Part shown: in pieces, positions 23,837-32,786 of the stretch
Layout: every line of letters starts with the position of its first letter
Position numbering within the stretch: position 1 is the first letter of the stretch
Assembly: GCF_023023025.1 (NCBI RefSeq)
Contig: NZ_CP095481.1
Span: forward strand, 9,499,001 to 9,563,000
Reading direction: 5' to 3'
DNA: 64,000 bases
Origin: Amycolatopsis sp. WQ 127309
GTDB taxonomy: Bacteria > Actinomycetota > Actinomycetes > Mycobacteriales > Pseudonocardiaceae
Notes under the pieces: generated by a model
The model's database searches: none
Told to the model about the DNA's origin: nothing
Seen by the model: only the letters and a program-made list of their open reading frames with translations
Program-made: the position numbers and the translations under genes

Positions 23837-26800
23837 GTGAGCAATCCGCTGGTCGCGGAGACCAAGGACTCGACGAAGGCGTACTCGGGCGTCTCGCTGC
23901 TGGAGTCGGCGGCCGACCTGAAGTCCGCGATCGAGTCGGGTGACTGGGCTTCGGTCGCGATGGGCGCGGTCGGGACCGCGCTGGACGCGTTGTCGATGGC
24001 GATGGACCCGTTCGGTGCGGTCCTCGCCGCGGGTGTCGGGTGGCTGATGGAGCACGTCGGGCCGCTCAAGGAAGCACTCAACGGGCTGACCGGCAACGCG
24101 GACGAGATCGCGGCGCAGTCGGAGACGTGGAAGAACATCGCGACCGAGCTGGGCAGTATCGGTGAGGACCTGAGCGGGATGGTCAAGGCGGACACCGCGT
24201 CGTGGACCGGTCCTGCTGGTGACAGCTATCGGCAGCGTGCCGATGACACGGTGACGTTGCTGAACACGGCGCAGAAGGGTTGTGAAGGCGCTTCCAGCGG
24301 TGTGAAGACCGCCGGTGAAGTGGTCGCCGCGGTCCGGGCGTTGGTGCGCGACATCATCGCCGAGCTGATCGGGCATCTGATCAGCTGGGCGTTGCAGGTG
24401 GTGTTCACCCTGGGTATCGGGCTCACCTGGGTTGTCCCGCAGGTCATCAACGCCGTGGCGAAGACGGCGTCGAAGATCGCGAACTTGGTGAAGCGGCTGG
24501 TCACGGCGTTGAAGGCGCTGGTCCCGTTGTTGAAGCGGGCCGGGGATCTGTTCTCGGATGCGGCGAAGGCGTTGCGGAAGATCAAGCCGGGTAAGGCGTC
24601 GCCGCCGCCGAACAAGATCGACATCAAGGGCAACCCCAAGGACCTGGGCGGACCCAAGGGCAAGGGTGGGCCGGACGCGCCGCCGGCGAAGACGGATCCG
24701 CCGCCGCCGAAGGGTGACGGGAACACCTCGCCGTCCGGCGCCAAGGGTGACGGCGACGGTACGCACTCGTCGGGTGCGGACGCGCCGCCGGCCAAGACCG
24801 ATCCGCCACCCGCGTCCAAAGGCCCGGACGACACGCCCAAGAGTCCCGACCCCACGCCGCCCCCGGCGTCGAAAGGTCCCGACGGTGGCGACACGAAGCC
24901 TTCGTCGACGCCGAAGGGCAAGCCCGACGACGGGCCGCGGATCAAGGACAACAACCCCAAGCCGGACGAACACACCACGCCGACCAAGGACAAGACGGAC
25001 TGCGGCGACCCGATCGACGTCGCGACCGGGGCGGTGATGCTGGAGCAGGAGGACGTGTCGCTGCCCGGCGCGCTGCCGCTCGTGATCGCGCGCACGCACC
25101 TGTCGACCTACCGCGCGGGCCGGCTGTTCGGCCCCACCTGGACCTCGACGCTGGACGAACGGCTCGAGGTCGAGCCGGACGGGCTGCACCTCGCCCTGGC
25201 CGACGGCACGCTGCTGCGCTACCCGGTCCCGCGCGGGGTCGAGGCCGTGGTCCCGGAGAGCGGCCCGTACCTGGCGCTGCGCCGGGTCCGGCACGGGTTC
25301 ATCGTCGGCGACCCCCAGTCCGACCGGATGCGCTACTTCGCGGCCGGCCGCGGCGCCACCACCCTGCCCCTGCGCGCGGTCGTCGACGGCGCGGGCAACC
25401 GGATCGTGCTGCGCTACCGCGACGGCGTGCCGGTGGCCATCGAGCACTCCGGCGGCTACCGCGTCGAGATCGACAGCGCCGACGGCCTGGTCACGGCGTT
25501 GCGCACCGCGGGCTCGCCGATCCCGCTGGCGGAGTACGGCTACGACGCCGCGCGCCGGCTGGTCGAGGTCGTCGACGCGGTCGGCACCCCGCAGAAGTTC
25601 ACCTACGACGCCGACGGCCGGCTGGTGCGCTGGGACGACGTCAACGGCCGCTGGTACCGCTACGGCTACGACGCCCAGGGCCGATGCGTGCGCGCGCAGG
25701 GCACCGGCGGCTACCTGAACACCGAACTGGCCTACGAGCCCGGCGTCACGACCGTCACGAACTCGCTCGGCGCCGTCACCCGCTACCGGCTCGACGAGCG
25801 GCTGCGGGTGATCGGGCAGACCGACCCGCTGGGCCACACCACCAGCGCCGAGCGGGACCGCTTCGGGCGCGTCGTCGCCGAGACCGACGAGCTCGGCCAC
25901 GTCACGCGCTGGGACTACGACGAGATCGGCAACCTCACCGCGGTGACGCGGCCCGACGGCGGCCGCATGGTCGTCGGCTACGACGAGCGGCGCCGGCCCG
26001 CCGCCGTGACCGGACCGGACGGCGCCGTGTGGCGCTACGAGTACGACGGGCGCGGCAGCCTCGCCCGCACCGTCGACCCGACCGGCGCCGCGACCGCCTA
26101 CACCTACGACCCCTTCACCGGCACCGTGGACTCCGCGACCGACGCCCTCGGCGGCGTCACCCGGATTCAGGCCAACGCCGCCGGGCTCCCCGTGCTCGTC
26201 ACCGAGCCGGACGGCGCCGTGTGGCGCTACGGCTACGACGCGCTCGGCAACACCACCAGCACGACCGATCCGCTGGGCCACACCACTACCCTGGTCAGCA
26301 ACGCCGCCGGCCACCTCGTGCAGGCGCGGGACGCCGACGGCGCGGTCGAGCGGTTCGCCTCGACGGCGCGGGGCAGCTTCGAGGAGCGGACGGACGCGCG
26401 TGGGGGCGTCAGCCGCATCGAGTACGCCCAGTTCGACGTGCCGGTCAGCGAGCGGAGCCCCGGCGGCGGCACGCTGAAGTACGGCTACGACACCGAACTG
26501 CGGCTCACCTCGGTCACCAACGAACGCGGCCTGGTGTGGCGCTACGAGTACGACGCCGCGGGCCGGAAGGTCGGCGAGACCGACTACAACGGGCGCGTCC
26601 TGCGCTACGGCTACGACGCCGCGGGACGGCTCGTGCACCGCACCAACGGCGCCGGGCAGGCCATCACCCTCGAACGCGACAGCGTGGGCCGGGTCGTGCG
26701 GCGCAGCAGCGCCGACGAGGTCGCCGTGTTCACCTACGACGCGGCCGACCGGATGCTGACGGCGGCCAACGCGCACAGCGAGGTCCGGTTCACCTACGAC

Positions 26801-29152
26801 GCGCTCGGCCGCGTGCTGTCCGAGTCGATCAACGGCCGGGTCGTGTACTCCCGCTACGACCCCCTGGGCCGCCGCGTGGGCCGCCGGACGCCGTCGGGCG
26901 CGGAGTCGGTGACCGGCTACGACGCCGCCGACCGGCCGACCGCGCTGGCCACCGCCGGGCGCACCCTGCGGTTCGGCTACGACGCCGCGGGCCGCGAAAC
27001 GGTGCGCCGGCTGCACAAGGGCGCCGGGCCGGTGGCGGAACTGCGCCAGGACTGGACCCCCACCGGGCAGCTCTCGGCGCAGACGGTGCTCCGCGGCGCG
27101 GAAACCGTGCAGCGACGGGAGTACGGCTACCTGATCGACGGCTACCTCACCGGCGTCGACGACCTGATCTCCGGGCCGCGCACGCTCGACGTCGACGCCG
27201 CCGGGCGGGTCCGCGCGGTGCGTGGCCCGCGCTGGCAGGAGAACTACGACTACGACGTGACCGGCGCCGTCACCGGAGCCGGCTGGTCCGGCGCGCCGGA
27301 GGCCACCGGTCCGCGCGCCTACACCGGCACCCTGCTCACCACCGCCGGCCCCACCGGCTACACCCACGACGGCGAAGGGCGCGTCGTCGCCCGCGAGCGC
27401 GGCGGGCAGCGCTGGACCTACGAGTGGAGCGCGGAGAACCGGCTGCTCGGCGTCCGCACGCCGGAGGGGGTCGGGTGGCGCTACCGCTACGACCCGCTCG
27501 GCCGGCGCGTCGCCAAGCAGCGCCTCGACGCCACCGGCGGCGTCGCCGAGCAGGTCGAATTCGCCTGGGACGGCCAGCTTCCCGCCGAACAGGTCCACAG
27601 TGGACCGGGACGGCCGCCGGTCGCCACGGTGTGGGAGTACGCGCCCGGCGCGCGGCTGCCGCTCACCCAGACCGAACGCGTCCTCGGCGCGGCCGGCGGC
27701 GACCGGTTCCACGCGATCGTCTCGGACCTGGTCGGGGCGCCCGCGGAGCTGGTCGACGACACCGGCGCGCTGGCCGGGCACGTGCACACCGCGCTGTGGG
27801 GCCCGGTCGTCTCGGCCGGCGGCACCGCCGGGACGCCGTTGCGGTTCCCGGGCCAGTACCACGACCCCGAGACCGGCCTGCACTACAACCGGCACCGCTA
27901 CTACGACCCGGAGACCGGCCGGTACCTCTCGCACGACCCGCTGGGCCTGACCCCGGCGCCGGACTCACTGGCCTACGTCGGCAACCCGACCGCGATGATC
28001 GACCCGCTCGGCCTGGCCCCGACGCGGACCACGCCCTGCGCGGCCGCGGCCGCCAAGGCCCAGGCGCACCCCTACGCCCGCGGGAACTCCGGGCCGTCGA
28101 CGAGCAAGCGCAAGTACCCGGAAGGCACCTACGGCGACCGGAACGCCGAGCGCAAGCGCCTCGACGAAAAGCACGACTTCAAGATCGACGGGGACAAGAC
28201 GCACCAGTCCGAGCACGCCGCCGGCTACGACATCCTGACCGACAACGGCGCCGCGAAGGGCTCACGGGCGGACAAGAGCAGCAAGCCGCTGGAGAACAAC
28301 GCCAACGCGTACTACGAGGACTACGCCAACCACCGGTACCACCCGGGCACGGGCAAGGGCGGCAGCAACCACGAGTCCGGGTTCACCAAGGGCGACGTCC
28401 GGGACTCGCCCAACACGACGAAGGACGACAAGCTCGGCTACGACGACCGCCTCGGGTCGTACCGCAACGCGCAGCGCAACGCCATCGAGGCCAACGACCC
28501 GAGCAGCGCGGTGCAGCTCAACCAGCTCGGTTACGGGCACCAGCAGGGCTTCCAGAACTCGCAGACCATCGGCGCGGGCTACGACAAGCCGCACAGCTTC
28601 TCGGATCAGGTCTACCACGGGGACGACCCCAACCACGTCCACAACAAGGACCACCCGCTCCACGACAAGGACACGGCGGACGCGGCGAAGGCCGAGCAGG
28701 ACCGCCGGGACGCCGTCAAGGCCGACCCGAACCACCCGGACCGGGCCTCCTACGACGCCGAGCAGAAGCGGATGGACATCGCCGACGACTCGTACCACAA
28801 GATGGTCGACGACATGCACTCCGGCGGCGAGGGCATGCGGTACAACCCGCAGGCCGGCCAGGCCACCCCGGCGGGCGGCCACACGGTGGACGGCACCGGC
28901 CACGTGACGACCAAGCCGATCGACAAGTGGGACGCGGCCGAGATGCACGGCGCCCGCGACGCGGCCCGCACCGGCGAATGGCCGGGCTACGGCGGCTTCT
29001 ACAAGAACCCGACGGCCGACGACTGGGCCGCGCTGGAGCGCGGCGACCTCGACCCGAAGGAGCTCAAGTCGATCACGGACAAGGACATCGCGGACTTCAA
29101 CGCGACCTACAAGCCGCCGAAGGACCCGAACGCGATGGACGTCGACGGCTGA
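23837..29152 (+). CDS. Rhs/YD-repeat polymorphic toxin with WXG100-like N-terminus
   Basis: Protein of 1771 residues. Order: a helical N-terminus with a WxG-like turn (SWTGPAGDSY near 123) typical of ESX/type VII substrates; a hydrophobic stretch ~177-208; a Pro/Lys/Asp-rich linker ~253-388; a DUF6531-type domain ~390-475; many YD repeats (YDAAGR-type) ~480-1340; the RHS core (RYYDPETGRYLSHDPLGL) ending in the DPLGL release site near 1393; then a hydrophilic C-terminal domain ~1394-1771 of no recognised family, rich in His and Asp. Such proteins deliver a C-terminal toxin to competitors. The GTG at 23837 follows GGAGGGGAAG. No clear immunity gene lies next to it on the same strand. Confidence 0.9.
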   Translation: MSNPLVAETKDSTKAYSGVSLLESAADLKSAIESGDWASVAMGAVGTALDALSMAMDPFGAVLAAGVGWLMEHVGPLKEALNGLTGNADEIAAQSETWKNIATELGSIGEDLSGMVKADTASWTGPAGDSYRQRADDTVTLLNTAQKGCEGASSGVKTAGEVVAAVRALVRDIIAELIGHLISWALQVVFTLGIGLTWVVPQVINAVAKTASKIANLVKRLVTALKALVPLLKRAGDLFSDAAKALRKIKPGKASPPPNKIDIKGNPKDLGGPKGKGGPDAPPAKTDPPPPKGDGNTSPSGAKGDGDGTHSSGADAPPAKTDPPPASKGPDDTPKSPDPTPPPASKGPDGGDTKPSSTPKGKPDDGPRIKDNNPKPDEHTTPTKDKTDCGDPIDVATGAVMLEQEDVSLPGALPLVIARTHLSTYRAGRLFGPTWTSTLDERLEVEPDGLHLALADGTLLRYPVPRGVEAVVPESGPYLALRRVRHGFIVGDPQSDRMRYFAAGRGATTLPLRAVVDGAGNRIVLRYRDGVPVAIEHSGGYRVEIDSADGLVTALRTAGSPIPLAEYGYDAARRLVEVVDAVGTPQKFTYDADGRLVRWDDVNGRWYRYGYDAQGRCVRAQGTGGYLNTELAYEPGVTTVTNSLGAVTRYRLDERLRVIGQTDPLGHTTSAERDRFGRVVAETDELGHVTRWDYDEIGNLTAVTRPDGGRMVVGYDERRRPAAVTGPDGAVWRYEYDGRGSLARTVDPTGAATAYTYDPFTGTVDSATDALGGVTRIQANAAGLPVLVTEPDGAVWRYGYDALGNTTSTTDPLGHTTTLVSNAAGHLVQARDADGAVERFASTARGSFEERTDARGGVSRIEYAQFDVPVSERSPGGGTLKYGYDTELRLTSVTNERGLVWRYEYDAAGRKVGETDYNGRVLRYGYDAAGRLVHRTNGAGQAITLERDSVGRVVRRSSADEVAVFTYDAADRMLTAANAHSEVRFTYDALGRVLSESINGRVVYSRYDPLGRRVGRRTPSGAESVTGYDAADRPTALATAGRTLRFGYDAAGRETVRRLHKGAGPVAELRQDWTPTGQLSAQTVLRGAETVQRREYGYLIDGYLTGVDDLISGPRTLDVDAAGRVRAVRGPRWQENYDYDVTGAVTGAGWSGAPEATGPRAYTGTLLTTAGPTGYTHDGEGRVVARERGGQRWTYEWSAENRLLGVRTPEGVGWRYRYDPLGRRVAKQRLDATGGVAEQVEFAWDGQLPAEQVHSGPGRPPVATVWEYAPGARLPLTQTERVLGAAGGDRFHAIVSDLVGAPAELVDDTGALAGHVHTALWGPVVSAGGTAGTPLRFPGQYHDPETGLHYNRHRYYDPETGRYLSHDPLGLTPAPDSLAYVGNPTAMIDPLGLAPTRTTPCAAAAAKAQAHPYARGNSGPSTSKRKYPEGTYGDRNAERKRLDEKHDFKIDGDKTHQSEHAAGYDILTDNGAAKGSRADKSSKPLENNANAYYEDYANHRYHPGTGKGGSNHESGFTKGDVRDSPNTTKDDKLGYDDRLGSYRNAQRNAIEANDPSSAVQLNQLGYGHQQGFQNSQTIGAGYDKPHSFSDQVYHGDDPNHVHNKDHPLHDKDTADAAKAEQDRRDAVKADPNHPDRASYDAEQKRMDIADDSYHKMVDDMHSGGEGMRYNPQAGQATPAGGHTVDGTGHVTTKPIDKWDAAEMHGARDAARTGEWPGYGGFYKNPTADDWAALERGDLDPKELKSITDKDIADFNATYKPPKDPNAMDVDG
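27594..27604. repeat. TCCACWGTGGA palindrome in the Rhs gene
   Basis: Read in the third frame, as Val-His-Ser-Gly, near the end of the YD repeats. Confidence 0.6.
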
Positions 29153-29265
29153 TCGCCGTCGGGGGCACCGAGCTTGGTGCCCATGCGGTAGCCGCCGAAG
29201 ATCATCCCCAGCACCAGGACAGCGAGGACGAGCAGCAGGATCCACAGCCACAGGGACTTGCGCAC
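29107..29265 (-). CDS. Small single-span membrane protein (hypothetical)
   Basis: Protein of 52 residues: a short basic start (RKS), one hydrophobic helix of about 20 residues rich in Leu/Val, a GYRMGTKLG turn and a Ser/Gly-rich tail. Read from a GTG with GGGAAAC upstream; longer starts would only read antisense to the next gene. Its 3' end overlaps the 3' end of the Rhs gene on the opposite strand by 46 nt. The function is unknown. Reality rests on the clear membrane-helix pattern and the ribosome-binding site. Confidence 0.5.
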   Translation of the reverse strand: MRKSLWLWILLLVLAVLVLGMIFGGYRMGTKLGAPDGDQPSTSIAFGSFGGL

Positions 29266-29362
29266 GATGTTTCCCGTCGTCGGAGGGCCGGCCACGCGAG
29301 CGGGCAACACCGTACCGCCGCCGGCCGCTTGACCGGGCGGCGACGTGGGTATTCCTGCCGGT

Positions 29363-30013
29363 ATGAGTAAATGGGGCAAGCGGCTCATCGCCATGGCCGT
29401 GGCCGTAGTGGTCGTCGTCGCGGCGGTGCTCGTCGGATCGGCGGTACACCTGTTACCCCAGTTGCGGAACCCGTTCGCCGAGCACACCGAAGAGCACTCG
29501 GGTCCGGTGCTGCTGCAGTCGATCGTCGAGCTCTCCCGCTACGAGGCGGCCAGCGGCTCGTTCCAGGTGGTCGTCGACATCACGACCGGTTCGGTGCTGC
29601 CCAGCTTCCTCGTGGGCAGCGACACGCTGTTCATCGGCGTCGGCACGGACAACGCGTTCGTCGACTTCTCGCACCTGAAGGGCGACGCGGTCAAGGTCTC
29701 CGACGACCGCCTGTCCGCCACGATCACCTTGGGCCACGCGCAACTGGAGCCGGCGACCCTGGACGTGCACGAGTCCCACGTCTACGCGCAGCAGCAGGGC
29801 CTGTTCACCCGGATCAACGAGTTCCTCAGCGGCAACCCGAACTCCCAGCAGGCACTGTACGAACTCGCCCAGAAGCAGATCCAGGCCGCGGCCGAGAAGA
29901 GCCCGCTGGTGGCCGACGCGGAGAAGAACACCCGGACGATGCTGGTCGGCCTGCTGCAGTCACTGGGCTTCAAGAACATCACGGTGAACTACGCCGACAA
30001 CGCCGTCGGCTGA
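29363..30013 (+). CDS. DUF4230-like membrane-anchored protein
   Basis: Protein of 216 residues with one N-terminal membrane helix (about residues 8-28, AMAVAVVVVVAAVLVG) and an extracytoplasmic domain. The pattern VLLQSIVELSRYEAASGSFQVVVD, the LPSFLVGSDTLFIGVG strand and the C-terminal GFKNITVNYAD resemble DUF4230 proteins, whose role is not established. A GTG at 29345 in the same frame would add six residues; neither start has a strong Shine-Dalgarno. It is divergent from the small membrane gene and lies 210 bp after the Rhs gene. An immunity role is possible but not supported by the sequence. Confidence 0.75.
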   Translation: MSKWGKRLIAMAVAVVVVVAAVLVGSAVHLLPQLRNPFAEHTEEHSGPVLLQSIVELSRYEAASGSFQVVVDITTGSVLPSFLVGSDTLFIGVGTDNAFVDFSHLKGDAVKVSDDRLSATITLGHAQLEPATLDVHESHVYAQQQGLFTRINEFLSGNPNSQQALYELAQKQIQAAAEKSPLVADAEKNTRTMLVGLLQSLGFKNITVNYADNAVG

Positions 30014-30052
30014 TCGCACTCGCCAGTACTCGACGGGAAGGTCGGCCGGACA

Positions 30053-30706
30053 GTGGTGTCTTCGAAAGCACGCCCGCGGGATCTGCTGCAGTCGCCGCTG
30101 ATCCCGCCGGGCCGGCCCGTGCGGCGCGGGAGCCAGCTGCTCTTCGGGCTGGTGCTCTACGGGATCAGCGACGCGATGGTCGTGGCGGCCGGGCTCGGTG
30201 TCGAGCCGTGGGACGCGCTCGCCCAGGGGCTGACCCGCACGGTCGGGCTCAGCATCGGCGTCTGGACCAACCTCATCGGCGCCGCGGTGCTGCTGCTGTG
30301 GATCCCGCTGCGGCAGAAACCGGGGCTGGGCACGCTGTGCAACGTCCTGCTCGTCGGCACCTCGATGGACGTCACCCTCGCGCTGCTGCCGTCGTTCGAC
30401 CACCTGTGGCTGCGCTGGGTCGTGCTGATCGCGGGCATCGTGCTCAACGGCTTCGCCACCGGCTGCTACATCGGCGCGCAGGCCGGGCCGGGGCCGCGCG
30501 ACGGGCTGATGACCGGGCTGGCCCAGCGCGGGCACCCGATCTGGGCGGTGCGCTGGGGCATCGAGATCGCGGTGCTGGTGATCGGGTTCGCCCTCGGCGC
30601 CACCGTGGGCATCGGGACCGTGCTGTACGCCTGCACGATCGGGCCGCTGGCCCAGCTGTTCATGCCACTGCTGGACATGGGGCGTGGCAAGGGAAAGCCG
30701 GGCTGA
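30053..30706 (+). CDS. YczE/YitT-like integral membrane protein
   Basis: Protein of 217 residues with five or six hydrophobic helices and the conserved family stretch GLGVEPWDALAQGLTRTVG, LSIGVWTNLIGAAVLL and GTLCNVLLVGTSMD of the YczE/YyaS group. In Bacillus, YczE is needed for production of some lipopeptides, but its molecular job is unresolved. The gene starts at one of two adjacent GTG codons (30053 or 30056), 39 bp after the DUF4230 gene. It converges on the gamma-glutamyl hydrolase gene with 5 bp between stops. Confidence 0.82.
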   Translation: MVSSKARPRDLLQSPLIPPGRPVRRGSQLLFGLVLYGISDAMVVAAGLGVEPWDALAQGLTRTVGLSIGVWTNLIGAAVLLLWIPLRQKPGLGTLCNVLLVGTSMDVTLALLPSFDHLWLRWVVLIAGIVLNGFATGCYIGAQAGPGPRDGLMTGLAQRGHPIWAVRWGIEIAVLVIGFALGATVGIGTVLYACTIGPLAQLFMPLLDMGRGKGKPG

Positions 30707-30711
30707 GCGGC

Positions 30712-31452
30712 TCAGCCGGCCTCGGCCAGCTGCGATCGGCGGCCGGCCGCCAGCCGGGCCGCGACGCCGAACTCGCGGAAGAGCGCGGCGGAGACCGGGT
30801 CCGTGCCCGCGTACCACTCCGGGTGCCACTGCACGGCGAGGCAGAACGAGCCCGTCGTGGCCGAGACGGCCTCGATCACGCCGTCGGCCGACACCGCTTC
30901 CACCCGCAGGTCCGGGGCGACCCGGTCGATGGCCTGGTGGTGCAGCGAGTTGACCGAGACGGCCGAGGTGCCCAGCAGCCGCCGCAGCACCCCGCCTTCG
31001 CGCAGGCGGATCTCGTGGGCGGGCAGGTACTGCCGGTCCCGGGGCTGCGAAAGGTCCTCGCGGTGCCCGTCGTGGGGCAGGTCGCGCAACGTGCCGCCCA
31101 GGGCGACGTTGAGCTCCTGCAGCCCGCGGCAGACCCCCAGCACCGGCAGCCGCGCCCGCACCGCGGCGGGCAGCACCCGCAACGCGAGCTCGTCGCGGGC
31201 CGGGTCCGCCGGAGCGAGCCGGGGCGCGCCGCCGTAGCGGGCGGGCTGGACGTCGGTCTGGTGGCCGCCGAACACGACGCCGTCGAACCGGCCGAGCAGC
31301 TCCGCCAGGTACGGCGCGGGGCCGCCGACGACGGCCACCGCGCAGCCGGAAACCCGTTCCAGGGCCCGGACGTAGACCTCGCGCACCGCGATGTGCGACA
31401 CGTCGTCGACCGGTTCGGCCGACGCGGCGAGCGCGATCAGCGGGCGGCTCAC
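30712..31452 (-). CDS. Class I glutamine-amidotransferase-like hydrolase, gamma-glutamyl-GABA hydrolase (PuuD/peptidase C26) family
   Basis: Protein of 246 residues with the catalytic Cys in LGVCRGLQELNVALGG, an upstream GGHQTDVQP substrate loop, SLHHQAI, and the His-Glu pair in QWHPEW. PuuD-type enzymes cleave gamma-glutamyl from gamma-glutamylated amino acids and amines. The GTG start overlaps the stop of the sulfhydrylase gene as GTGA, so it is the last gene of a four-gene leftward operon facing the carrier-protein operon. By analogy with the removal of a protecting gamma-glutamyl group in butirosin synthesis (done there by an unrelated enzyme, BtrG), it may deprotect a product. This is inference. 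Confidence 0.88.
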   Translation of the reverse strand: MSRPLIALAASAEPVDDVSHIAVREVYVRALERVSGCAVAVVGGPAPYLAELLGRFDGVVFGGHQTDVQPARYGGAPRLAPADPARDELALRVLPAAVRARLPVLGVCRGLQELNVALGGTLRDLPHDGHREDLSQPRDRQYLPAHEIRLREGGVLRRLLGTSAVSVNSLHHQAIDRVAPDLRVEAVSADGVIEAVSATTGSFCLAVQWHPEWYAGTDPVSAALFREFGVAARLAAGRRSQLAEAG

Positions 31453-32786
31453 CGGGCTTGCTCCAGCGCCTGGGCGAGGTCTTCGAGCAGGTCGTCGGGG
31501 TGCTCCAGGCCCAGGGACAGCCGGACCGAGCCCGGGGTCACGCCCGCCGCGAGCTGGTCGGCCACGGGCAGCTGGGCGTGGGTGGTGGACGCCGGGTGCG
31601 TGGCCAGGGACCGGACGTCGCCGATGTTGGTCACGTGCGCGAAGAGGCGAAGGGCCTCGATGAACCGGCTGCCCGCCTCCTGCCCGCCGGTCAGCTCGAA
31701 CTGCACCAGCGGGCCGCCGTTGCCGCCGAGGTAGCGCTCGAGCAGGTCCTTCTGCTCGCCGCCGGCCAGGCTCGGGTGGCGGACCGAGGCCACCGCCGGG
31801 TGCGCGGCGAGGAACCGCGCCACCGCGGCCGCGTTGTCCCCGTGCGCCCGCATCCGCAGCGGCAGCGTCTCGATGCCCTGGATGAGCAGGAAAGCGTTGA
31901 ACGGGCTGAGGCACGGCCCGAGGTCGCGCACCAGCGTTTCCCGCGCCTTGAGCAGGTACGGGCTGCGGCCCAGCGCGCCTTCGAGCCCGGCACCGGCCTC
32001 GGTCCACACCTCGCCCCCGTGGGCGGCGTCGGGCTCGGTGAGCAGCGGGTGCCGCGCGGCGTGGCGGGTCCAGTCGAAGGTGCCGCCGTCCACGATGAGC
32101 CCGCCCAGGGCGCTGCCGTGCCCGCCGATGTACTTCGTCGCCGAGTACACCAGGATGTTCGCGCCGAACTCCAGCGGGTTGCAGACCATCGGGAGCAGGG
32201 TGTTGTCCAGCACCAGCGGCACCCCGGCCTGGTCCGCGAGCCCGGCGACGTCCTCGATGGGGAAGATGCGCAGCTTGGGGTTGGGCAGCGTTTCGCCGAA
32301 GTAGCACCGGGTGCGCTCGTCGGTGGCGGCGGCGAAGTTCTTCGGGTCCTCCGGGCTGACGAACCGGGTCTCGATGCCGAACCGGGCGAAGGTGTTGGCC
32401 AGCAGGTTCCACGTGCCGCCGTAGAGCTCGTCGGAGCTGACGATGTTGTCCCCGGCCTGGCACAGGTTGAGCAGCGCGACGGTGGTCGCGGCCTGGCCGG
32501 AGGAGACGGCGAGCGCCGCCGGGGCGCCGTCGACCGCGGCGATCCGCGCCTCGAGGACGTCGCAGGTCGGGTTGTTGAGCCGGGTGTAGGCGTGGCCGTC
32601 CTCGCTGAGGTCGAAGATGCCGGCGGCGGCCCCGGTGCCGGGCAGCTCGTAGGCCGCGGTCTGGAAGATGGGCGTGACCACCGGCGCGGTCGGGCCGGTG
32701 CGCAGCTCGGCACCGGCGTGCAGCACCGCGGACTCGGGCCGCCGGTACTGCTTCGGCGTGCTGGCGGCTCGGTCACTGGCCGGCAT
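31449..32786 (-). CDS. O-acetylhomoserine sulfhydrylase-like PLP enzyme (Cys/Met metabolism family)
   Basis: Protein of 445 residues in fold-type I gamma-family PLP enzymes: TRLNNPTCDVLEARIAALDG-like block, SSGQAATTVALL, LVLDNTLL and the PLP Lys in VYSATKYIGGHGSALGG. The length and the LPNPKL and RSLATHPASTTH blocks match O-acetylhomoserine aminocarboxypropyltransferase. Known members make homocysteine or methionine precursors or do gamma-replacement or elimination on activated homoserine. Placed between a desaturase and a gamma-glutamyl hydrolase, it may build a non-protein amino acid or sulfur unit for the pathway. GGAGCACGCTC precedes the ATG. Confidence 0.9.
   Translation of the reverse strand: MPASDRAASTPKQYRRPESAVLHAGAELRTGPTAPVVTPIFQTAAYELPGTGAAAGIFDLSEDGHAYTRLNNPTCDVLEARIAAVDGAPAALAVSSGQAATTVALLNLCQAGDNIVSSDELYGGTWNLLANTFARFGIETRFVSPEDPKNFAAATDERTRCYFGETLPNPKLRIFPIEDVAGLADQAGVPLVLDNTLLPMVCNPLEFGANILVYSATKYIGGHGSALGGLIVDGGTFDWTRHAARHPLLTEPDAAHGGEVWTEAGAGLEGALGRSPYLLKARETLVRDLGPCLSPFNAFLLIQGIETLPLRMRAHGDNAAAVARFLAAHPAVASVRHPSLAGGEQKDLLERYLGGNGGPLVQFELTGGQEAGSRFIEALRLFAHVTNIGDVRSLATHPASTTHAQLPVADQLAAGVTPGSVRLSLGLEHPDDLLEDLAQALEQAR

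Noticed and set aside
23798..27934. 1378-codon minus-strand frame opposite the Rhs gene
   Set aside because: The Val/Arg/Gly-repetitive sequence mirrors the YD repeats of the real gene; no domain or start signal is present.
25480..27950. Regular repeats resembling a CRISPR or satellite array
   Set aside because: They are the protein-coding YD repeats of the Rhs gene: in frame, diverged, with no constant spacer length.
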